From Homalodisca vitripennis (Eukaryota; Arthropoda; Insecta; Hemiptera; Cicadellidae), in NCBI RefSeq assembly GCF_021130785.1, contig NC_060215.1, positions 122,426,001 through 122,490,000 on the forward strand: a stretch of 64,000 nt of DNA, in the 5' to 3' direction. The translations under genes were made by a program, and so were the position numbers. Below are positions 54,950 through 64,000 of this stretch, piece by piece (positions within the stretch are counted from its first letter, which is position 1; the number at the start of each line of letters is the position of its first letter). Below the pieces are notes generated by a model that saw nothing but the letters and a program-made list of their open reading frames with translations, did no database searches and was not told the origin of the DNA.

Positions 54950-56300
54950 ACGATGAAGCTTAATAATAATTATGAACTTATAGGAGACTCTGAAGTAGTG
55001 GTCAACAAGTTTATTCAGTTTTTCTCAAAAGTAGCCAAGGATTGACGTACTACCACCACAACTCATACAATAAATATTCTAGGTAATCCGTTGGATTCTA
55101 CGCTGTTGGCTGTAGTCAACGAGATGGATGTCGCCCGTGAAATCAAACATATTCGTTCTATAAGGAGCAACGATTCAAATTTAATACCAATTTGGGTGAT
55201 AAAAACGTGCTTTTAGAATATTCATCGTTTATTGATGGAGATTATCAATCATTCGTTTATTACCGGAAAGTTTCCTTCGCCACTAAAGCCAGAAAAGGTT
55301 ATCCCAATCAATAAAATGGATGAAATTTCTTCCATCACAAAATTGTGACCGGTTTCAATTATTCCGGGGTTGAGAAAGTGTATGAGAAACTATTTCTTCG
55401 TTAGATGTCAAACTTATTTGGAAAACATAGAATTCTATCGAAAAAAAACCAGGCTTCAGGCCTGGACTGACTACAACGGACGAGGTTATTAAACTCATTG
55501 ATCGGGATGTAGAGGGATTTGAGAATAGAAAAGACACGCTCTGTGTCTTTCTTGACCTCTCAGAAGTTTCTGAGTGCGTAGATCACAGCATAATTCATAA
55601 TAAGATGGATCTTACGGTGTGAAGAGGTGCTTCTGGAATAGCTTAGCTCGTACATATATGACAGAACACAGTAATTCCAAATTGAAATATAACTTTATTA
55701 TAAATAGTACAGTGTCCGTCAGGGATTAATACTCGGCTCCTTGTTGTTCGTGATTTAAGTGAACAAGATTGGTCCATCAATAAAGTACGGAAACTTCTTG
55801 CAGTACACCGATGACACGACTCTTCTTTTAAAGTCACCATCCGTTTATTCTTTAGAGAACCTGGAGTTCGTTAAACTGAACAGCTGGATCCAAAATTTGA
55901 GTAGAATAAATCTTAAAATAAATATAAAAATGCCATTTTTTTAAATTCAGACTTAGCCCGAGTTTCTTTGAGTGTGATCCGAACGTAATGAAATACAACA
56001 TACTTTCGAGTACCGACTCAGTCAAGTTCCCTGGTCTTCGCCTTAATAGAGGGTTGACTTCGAATGACCATGTGGACAATGGTTGATCAAAACGTTTCAA
56101 GGTTTATCTTTTCTTATGGAATTAGAAAACACCATAACTCACTTCACAGATTCTAGAGTACATAGTATACATGGTAATCGTCCTCCCCTATTGGTGAATG
56201 CAATATATCTAATCCGTCTTTGAGAAAAGGAACAGTATTAGGTGCAGAGTGTAAATTGCCTTATATTGCCTCAGACTTGTGGAACGTTAATTAGTCTTGA
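54950..56300 (+). pseudogene. Decayed jockey-like non-LTR reverse transcriptase
   Basis: Reading across frames: VVNKFIQFFSKVAKD (about 54995), VNEMDVAREIKHIRSI (about 55115), INHSFITGKFPSPLKPEKVI (about 55245-55305), CVFLDLSEVSECVDHSII (about 55545-55595, motif A region with Asp), a GSLLF-type stretch near 55735, LQYTDDTTLL (55797-55826, motif C with the DD pair), LNSWIQNLSRINLKINI (about 55880-55925), and VKFPGLRLNRGLTSNDH (about 56015-56075). This order is that of jockey/CR1-like RT domains. Many stops and frameshifts show an old inactive copy; no endonuclease, 5' end or target duplication could be placed. It is unrelated by frame or wording to the LINE at 2237-7051. Confidence 0.75.
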
Positions 56301-56309
56301 TTAAGCATC

Positions 56310-58850
56310 CATAAAAACTCATTTGAAACTTTAAGTAGATCAAAAGGACAGACAAGTTTCCAAAATTTAGTCGTTTTCCAAATATTATTTCTAATCTCAC
56401 ATATACTAAGAAGTACTATATATCATTGTTCATAGTTATTATCCGGGTAAAGTCTGTTTTGGAAGTAGCGTAGAATCTGTCATGGAGCAATGAGAGAGAA
56501 TTAAGTCTTCCGTTTGGAACTTTAAAAAGTTATTGTAAGTTACTTCAAGGCTGCTGAGGGAAGTTTTCTCAGACTGCATCAGGACTCCAAAGAATTCCTG
56601 TCTTGAAACGCTCTTAAAAAGTCTTTTCAAACTTGGCATGGAGCAAAGAGACAGAATAAATTGTATTTTCTGTATTTATTTTCCTTTAAACGATTTTAAT
56701 TTTTGCAAATAAATATTTCCCTTGGGATTTTTATAGGAGTCAATTGATGTATTGTAAAATATAAGGTTGGGATCCATTGGGAAATAGTGCAGCCAGAGTA
56801 GCTTTAATGTATAGAATAAATAGTTAGTGATATAATTGACCAACATTGCAACCTTCGAGGTTAATAGGGGGTGTTTTGTGGTTCATATCTCAGTTACTAT
56901 CAGTTTTAATAGGGTGAGTAAGAAGTTTTCATGGATTGCGATTGTAAAAAAGTAACGAAAAGTAATGATTTTAAGGTTTGTAATATTATTTAACAACATA
57001 TCAGTTAGCGTACATGTGGAATATATTTTATGGAGCAGTGAGACAGGGTGGAGTGCACAAATTACGATTTCGCAAAACGACCAAATGACCGATAGTGTTG
57101 GAACGTTCCTCTACAAACTAACATGTCTACTGAACTAAGTCACTAATTTTTAGATTATAGCCCCTGTATACCTTCATCAGTATACCTAATTACAAGATAG
57201 TTACTCAACAATTATTACTATATAAATAATGAATTTAGCTTAAAATAGCTAGTAACTAAAACTCAAAATATAGTTTACTTATATAAAAATAATGAAAACT
57301 AATACTGTACTATTTTTAAGGTGTCGCAAAATGCTTAATATGATAAAAAGAAATAATGTGATACAAAAGATATTGTATTTAATCTGATGATACAAGTAGA
57401 ATATCGTTATGTATAACACATGTAAAGAATTACACTTTACTTATAACATAGTCTTATTAATAAATGTTGCTTTCTGCTCTGGCAATGTAGATTAAATGTA
57501 TTCATTTTTTATTCATACTTTCATACAGGGTAAAATCAAATATTTTAAACATAATCACATACCATTATAATAATGAATGTAATTTTACCTTCTCTACACA
57601 ATGACGAACGAAATGCATTATAGGTTTTCAACTATACAGTTCGCTGTTTGTATGATGTAAAGTATTAAATCGTTTGAATATTTTCTTTTGTTGTTTATGA
57701 AGCGCTATATACTACACTTAGGACTGTCGTAAGGATAAACGTCTTCGTTATGTATATTTTTTGAACTAAGAATTAATAATTTAATACATGTACTTCTTAA
57801 ACTTAGGCACTCCTATAAAAATAGTTTAGTATTAGCTTCATTTGCTTTATGTTTTCTTAATTAAAATTATTATGCACCTAATATTGCCTTTTTTAAATAT
57901 ATTTATTTCTGATTTTAAAATTGTTTTATTATTGTGTGGTTATTGTTATTTATCATAACTTTAAAACTGTATTGCTAGAAATAAAAAATATATCTTTTTC
58001 TTGTATTAGAACACCTTACGCCTTTAAGTATTAATCATGTATATGTTCTAACTGCATTGTATAAAAAAATTACAGAATAACATAAAATAAGTAGCTATTA
58101 TGAGTAAAAAGTGTATTTTTCGTAAATTGTAAATACAAGTTAATTTTCTGTGATATTCATGTGGATTGCAGATCCATTATTTCCACAAAACATGTTAATA
58201 TATAAAATGTAACTAAGTAGGAAAGGTATGAGAGATGTTATAAAAAGTTATAAGGTTGCCGACAGCTGGGCCATATATCAATTAGTAGGTAATATTTCCC
58301 TAGACTGGCTGTCACGGAATAATGCACCAGTCACTCTAGACCGCTTACAACAGCTCAGTGTTCTTTACTGACTTTATTAAAAGCTATGCATAACAATATC
58401 TCATACGAGACACGAAGTAATTTATTGTTATTATGGATTTTACTGACAATTACTCGTATACTGAGTTTAAAACTAAAACCAAGCTATAATGATATCGATT
58501 ATATAAAAAGACGCGTAAATAGTTACAATTAAAGTTTTAGTTTACATTCTTTAAAATAAATTATTTCATCTTTTAAATTAATTTACGTGGTTTTTAGACT
58601 ACATCAAAAATGAGATATAAAATGATAAAAACTTAAGGGATCCCAATACCTAACCGTTTCTTGTCATTTAGTGAATTCCTGCTATTTTTAATTTATGGAG
58701 TAACTGTTGACGTTGCTCAACTGATGTGCGTTTCCTAAAAAGAAACGAAACACTTGCTAGCCTTATTCTGTCTGTTCTCATGGGTCACTGATCTCTGCAA
58801 GTGTCAAACAGAGTGAAGGTGTTACAATAGAGGTACATTACAGTGCTGAA
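56310..58850. other. Non-coding region
   Basis: Short frames (for example 56439-56639 on -) lie near the RT relic and have no known features. Nothing else recognised. Confidence 0.5.
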
Positions 58851-58860
58851 AAAGTGCTTA

Positions 58861-58929
58861 TGACACAGACAGGATTTGAACCTGAGCTATATCTAACTTG
58901 CATCCAAGTTCCACACCTCAAACTGTGTC
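58861..58929 (-). tRNA. tRNA-like sequence (probable pseudogene)
   Basis: On the minus strand a perfect 7-bp acceptor stem (gacacag 5', ctgtgtc 3') followed by A73, a T arm cagg-ttcaaat-cctg with a perfect B box (GGTTCAAATCC), a D-loop GG, and a TTTTT run about 10 bases past the 3' end, as a Pol III terminator. The anticodon stem does not form and the length is only 69 nt, so no anticodon can be assigned. Most likely a decayed tRNA or a tRNA-derived repeat head. Confidence 0.45.
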
Positions 58930-59462
58930 GCAACAGGCTTTTCCAAAAGTAATTCTGATACTTAATACACTCTGGAAATGGTAAATGTTGATTTATTCAC
59001 TGATTTAGTACTTAAGGTTATTTAAAATAGTTTCAGTTGGCTGATATGATAAATTTATGGTTAAATGTGTTATATGCATATTTAAAATATAGCATATACA
59101 TTTGTTTGGTAAATTATAAGTTTAAATTTTCTTTTGGTATCAGTTATAAAAAGAGGGTGGATCACTTAAACGAAAATTATGTGAAAATTCTTAATCAAAA
59201 TATACTTGAGGCTGAGTTAGAACTGTTTAGTCTATTGTACCACTCAACCTCAAAATGCACTAATCATATTAATGTATTGTATTGATATGGTTCATGATAA
59301 ATACTGTACGTGCTAAAAATCTTTAATCAGAAAGTTTGCGGAGAGAACTTAAATTTGCCAACAAACGTCTACTGTTCATATTTTAATAACGTCCCTTTAC
59401 TGCTTATAAATTATGCTTGTATAATTCACAAATAAGGAACAAGGGCTTGATTATGGCAGCGT

Positions 59463-59663
59463 CTACAAAGTTAGTTTAGGTACCCAACAACCGTGAGTAC
59501 CATATGTTATTAAAGTTTGTCTCAAAGTACTATTTGTCAGCACCATGGTGACAGAAGGTCGTCCACTGATGCTGTTAGTCGCCAACTTTTCGACACCGTA
59601 AAACTTGTCCACTATTTCACCCGGCGTAGTTATGTGCAATATTTCCTTATTGAAAATCTGCAC
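59463..59663 (-). pseudogene. Possible mariner transposase N-terminal remnant
   Basis: 66 codons, with SGRPSVT and, about 30 residues later, CWVPKLT. The spacing and words recall the linker (SGRPS-type) and the KWVPKLL-type segment before the catalytic domain of mariner transposases. No catalytic residues are included and no TIRs were found. Weak evidence only. Confidence 0.25.
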
Positions 59664-59993
59664 TAAATCATGGATTGTATAGCTGCTATCTAAGATTATG
59701 TGTGTACATTTACATACACTACCGTTATATCATTATACAGGGTTGTAGATTCAGTCCTGATAAGCTTAGATGTATTCCAAAAGTATTAAGATATCTAATT
59801 CCAACCTTCACTATACTTATTAAAATACTCCTGTGCATTTTTTTCGAGGATAAAATTTCTCCTCTTCTTTTCAATAGGTCTTATAATGAAGTATCTCTAA
59901 ATGTTCAACCCTATCATGTGACATATTAAAGATTTATTCAAAAGAAACACATTTACACGAAGAAAACAACTTTATAACTTAAAAATAATAATA

Positions 59994-61057
59994 TGTAGGG
60001 GTAACGCCAATGTATCACGATTATCAACACAATGCATGCACGATATCTTTTATTAAGACTTTGAGGTGCCCAGCTTATCCCTTTAGGTAGTATATAATAT
60101 TTTTGGTGTGCACAGTTTTGGTAAGATGTATATTTTTAAAGGTGCTTGTAAGACTTATGTAATTATTAGTAATATAAAATTCATAGAATCAATGTACAGA
60201 TAGTTGCTGGAAAGGAAGTCTTGTATTACAATTCGATACAAACATCCTCCGGATGTAACTGGATACGCACATCCGCCCAGACGCCGATGGTGAAAAAAAC
60301 AGGAAATGCTTGCTTAAACAGCGGAAATGCTTATTTGTAAAAACCGTGCAATGTAAGGGACAGCCATGCTGATATGAAAAATTGTTACTCACCAATTATG
60401 ATGGAGAGATTTGGCAGAGGCGTGGTCAATGAGCTGGCGGGAGAAGAACATCAAAACTGAAGAACAAGGAGGAGAGGTGGAAGTCGAGCCCGGGAATTCG
60501 AAAAGTGAAGTTCGGGAGTGTTTGTGTTCGTGTGCAGAAAAAATATCTCTAGGCGTAATAAGTGTGATGTGAAATAAAATGTAAGTAATTTTAAGAACTT
60601 AGTATATTTTAGGGTTCATTAATCATTTTCAATTCCATATCTATTTAAATGTTCACAATTTCGAAAATGTAAATTCATGTAAATGTTTAGCTATTTAAAA
60701 GAAAGTTTCTCACGTTAGTCCATGAACTCATAATTATTGCAACACTACAAAATTTACTAGTAAATGTTATAATGAATTAAATTTAAAATAAATTGTAATG
60801 AGTAAATTAATATGAAATATGTCTTCAAAGTATTAAGGTATTAACATTTGTGCTTAATATATCGGTTGACCCAATCAATTGTTAATTAAATTTTTTTATC
60901 AATTTAAAGAGATGTTGTCAAAATAAAATATGTGTTGGCTCATTTGAGGGTATTTGTACTGCCAATCTAACCTATTATTAAATCCTCTCACAGCAACCCT
61001 TGCTCATAGTATGTCACAAGCTTAATCTTAAACTAAACCAAACTTAAAATCCTTACA
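59994..61057 (+). repeat. Putative 5' LTR of a Ty3/gypsy-like element
   Basis: Starts tgtaggggtaacgcc and ends aaatccttaca, i.e. TG...CA with an imperfect inverted repeat, directly followed by a tggtggaggcgct primer-site-like sequence and, 260 bp on, by gag. It includes a GC-richer block (about 60396-60545) and an aataaa (60572-60577). Length would be 1,064 bp, long for the group. The 3' LTR is beyond the window, so limits are inferred. Confidence 0.42.
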
Positions 61058-61075
61058 TGGTGGAGGCGCTAAAAC
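61058..61075 (+). other. Putative primer-binding site
   Basis: tggtggaggcgctaaaac lies directly after the proposed LTR end. PBSs begin TGG because tRNAs end in CCA. I cannot name the primer tRNA with confidence. Confidence 0.4.
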
Positions 61076-61315
61076 TCAATTGGCATTCAAATTCCTCACA
61101 TGGGCAAGCACATAGTTTCATAGGCTAGGTATAAATTAGAACTAAATAATATTCATAAGAAAGTATTTAACTAAAATAGCCTACTTCAGTGACAAACCAC
61201 TCATTTACCTAAAAGACACATTAAATTTCCAATAACTCAAAAATATTTTCAAACCCGTAATTAGAGTAACGCCAAGTAAACTAACGAGGTACGTCAATGG
61301 ACATGTATAATTAAA

Positions 61316-64000
61316 TGGAAACCATACTACATGAAGATTTAATACCATTAGACACATATAGGACTTCCAAAAGTGACATAATAAAAATATTAAACGAAAA
61401 TGGAATACTATCTAGAGACACAGACACTGTAGCAGACCTCAGACCTATCCTAGCGGCACTTAAGAACCTAACACGTGTAAGCGCAAGTCACCCTAATATT
61501 AAAACCATATTTAATAATTTAACTACACGAAAAACTCACCTAAGTGAAGAGGACAGGGAAAACTATAAGGATCTAGCTACAAATTTATACGACATAGTAC
61601 ATAACTCTGAGGCGGACATCAAGACACAAGCACCCCCAACCTTAGCACAACATTACGAGCCACTCACACTACCTGACAGAACGAACACAGTAACCATGGG
61701 GGAAAACATACCGTTAATATCAGCTGGGACTTACACAGGTCTCCAGAGCGAAAATCCACAAGATTTTTTAGACAAATTCCTAGTGGCAGCAACTTCAAAC
61801 AGATGGACAGACAACACTAAAGTTAATTTATTCCCAGCGCATTTATCAGGCACAGCACTAACTTGGTTCAAACACTACAAGCAAAAACAACGAGGGGTAG
61901 CCATACAATGGGATCAACTTGCTAAAAGTTTCATAGAGGCTTTCACTCCATTAGCACAAACCCAGAGTCTACAAATTATTTTAGAACACAAAATACAGGG
62001 AGAGAACGAGCCAATACTAACCTATTTTTTAGATATATTAACAACATGCCGAAGATATGACCCCACAATACAGGACAAGCAAATTATGCATTTTATCATA
62101 CAGGGACTAAAACCAGAAATCTGTGAACGAGTTATAGGCCTGAAAAACGACACCTTAAGTGATCTAGAGAATAATTTAAAAAATACAGAACAGCTAGTTC
62201 TAACACAAATGAAAAACAAAGAAAGGTACAATAGGGTTGCAGCAAACAGACCCTATAGTACACCCTTATATGAACAAAACATCATCCATAAACTACAAAC
62301 AGAAGTTAACACCCTAACCAATTTAGTAGCTACCCTAACTACAAACCAAATTTCAAATCATAACCACAGGTACGAAAGGTCTCCATCCCCGTATGAAAAC
62401 TCAAAATATAAGCCAAGATATGATAGAACACCTAGTCCTCACCAGAATAGATATATGGAAAGCTCAAACTACCCCAAACAAACCCAAATGCCACCTATGA
62501 TTAAACACGTTACTTTCAGTGATAGGAGAAGACAAAACCATTCCCAAATACAACCTGCTAGACAAAATAGGTATTGCACTATTTGCCGTAAAGACAACCA
62601 TAATACTGAACAATGCTGGTTCAAGCAACGTTCATTAACTTCTCAACCCCAAAGTAACCGCTTGGCACCTAAAACCAACAATACACAAGAGCTGTTCTGC
62701 AGGTACTGCAAGCGAACAAACCACAATATCGAATCATGTTACAAGTCTAATTATTATAAACAAAATCATCAAAAAAAACGGGAAATAGGGGGAGGTCACA
62801 CTAACCCTTACCGAACTTCCCCCTTATCAAAAGCGAAAACAAATAACACGATAGATCTTAACCAAAGGAATCGACAAACTTACAAATGTGTAAAGTCTAT
62901 GACATTTACTCCAACTAACCCCAAAGTACTACCACTATCAACCCCTGGAAAGACCAGTTCAGAAGTGATATTTAAAGCCATAGATTATAATCAAGAATTC
63001 CCACCCTTAAAGAAGATGCAAGAAATTGAACAACCTATTATGCAGAAGCCTATACACACCATGAAACTTCAATCTGCGTTCAATCCAACCCCAACCCTAA
63101 GTGAACCAAACCCCTCGGGGACAACAAATATAAACAAACCCAGTTTTACAAGAAACCTTGCAGTCTCAGAAAATTTCACAGGACAGATAAAACCTAGCGT
63201 ATTAAAGGTAGTAGCGCACGTAAAACAGGACCCAGATTGTAGTATGGGGGAGGTAAACACAAATACTGGATTGGAAGAAACCATTGAGATAGACACTATA
63301 CAGATTTTAAATCACATAGAGCAACAGAAGAGACAGAATATGATAGATTGTACTAACTTGCAAGAAATAACGCAAGACAGGATACACAGACCGAGGAAAA
63401 ATAAAACATTATTATTAGAGGATATTTATGAACTCATATTTAATTGCGAAAATAAAACTACGAAGAAGATACCTGTCCTAACAATAGACGTAGCCTTGAC
63501 CATAAACCCTCGACATCCAGTACCCTGCATTATAGATACAGGATGTAACATAAACATTATTAGAGCAGACCTAGTTTGTGCAACAAAATTAAATACTAGC
63601 AACATACCCTCGTTGATATCGGCTAACGGTATACCATTAACAGTTTTGGGTTCGACAAAAATCGCCATAAAAATTGGCAAAGTAATACTTGAAGACACGT
63701 TTTATGTGACACCTGATCTAAACAGCCCAATATTGGTAGGAAACATATTCCTATTTCAGAACTGCGTGGAGTTAAACTATAAAAATAAAACAATAAAAAT
63801 TACCAAATATCAGATTGAACATATAATACCTATGAATGAACAGTGGCAGTTAGACATTAAGAATTTTAAAAAGACACAGGAGTTAGAAGTACAGCAAATA
63901 ACAGATGTAACAGCCCCACAAGACATAATTATAGCACCACATCAGCATATTAGGATTAGCTCCTTAAAAGGTATAGAGTCTCGAACAGCCATCGAAACAG
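61316..64000 (+). CDS. Gag-protease polyprotein of a Ty3/gypsy-like retrotransposon (5' part)
   Basis: The frame is open from 61378 to the window end, 874 codons and still running, so RT, RNase H and integrase should lie beyond. Order: an N-terminal part, a retrotransposon gag core (NPQDFLDKFLVAA, LSGTALTWFKHY, WDQLAKSFIEAF, LTYFLDILTTCRRYD, FIIQGLKPEI; about 61756-62130), a Pro/Tyr-rich linker, two CCHC knuckles C-x2-C-x4-H-x4-C (62575-62616) and C-x2-C-x5-H-x4-C (62698-62739), a long linker, and an aspartic protease with CIIDTGCNIN (DTG at 63535-63543) and PILVGNIFL. Gag assembles the particle, the knuckles bind RNA, the protease matures it. The first good ATG (61316-61318, METILHEDL) is in another frame that stops at 61382-61384; coding-like sequence continues across, suggesting a one-base deletion near 61380. 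The next in-frame ATG is 61696. Confidence 0.87.

Noticed and set aside
62022..63698. Minus-strand frames across the 3' end of the window
   Set aside because: Shadows of the gag-protease frame on the + strand, which carries the knuckles and the DTG motif.

Overview
This is AT-rich eukaryotic DNA with long non-coding stretches, many TA and CA/GT microsatellites, and no confident host gene. Everything clearly coding is transposon-derived: Tc1/mariner-superfamily transposases, an endonuclease/reverse-transcriptase LINE, a Penelope-like element with a GIY-YIG domain, a piggyBac remnant, a jockey-like RT relic and a Ty3/gypsy-like gag-protease. That mix fits an arthropod, most likely an insect with a large genome (a hemipteran is my guess). 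It is neither bacterial nor viral.

Layout. 1-2193: non-coding. 2194-20316: a head-to-tail array of four Tc1/mariner-superfamily elements, each starting CAGGGTG, ending CACCCTG (or a one-base variant) and bounded by TA, separated only by TA-rich spacers of 24, 8 and 4 bp. They carry unusually long terminal inverted repeats (TIRs, about 0.42-0.56 kb) and one transposase each with an HTH-like N-terminus and a DD41D-type (DD40D in element 1) catalytic core. They have been bombarded: a 4.8-kb LINE sits in element 1 with an 11-bp target duplication; a piggyBac derivative (TTAA) sits in the transposase of element 4; a fifth CAGGGTG element, a 1.3-kb near-palindrome, sits in the right TIR of element 4 and itself holds an 805-bp probable solo LTR. 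21260-24540: a decayed Penelope-like element, with a possible hammerhead ribozyme motif downstream and then a CA/TA microsatellite. 24690-59990: mostly non-coding, with hairpins, a dispersed CTGTC/GATATC repeat family (at least nine loci), tandem duplications, islands of higher complexity that could be conserved regulatory DNA, a decayed RT gene (about 54950-56300) and a tRNA-like sequence (58861-58929). 59994-64000: the 5' part of an LTR retrotransposon with putative LTR, primer-binding site, and a gag-protease frame that stays open past the window end.

How parts relate. The nesting gives an insertion order: the LINE is younger than element 1; the piggyBac copy and element 5 are younger than element 4; the LTR insertion is younger than element 5. 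Elements 2, 3 and 4 share a block starting exactly 80 bp from both ends, a good candidate transposase-binding site. Several lesions in the transposase and LINE frames are single-base changes in homopolymer runs, so some may be sequencing artefacts rather than true decay.
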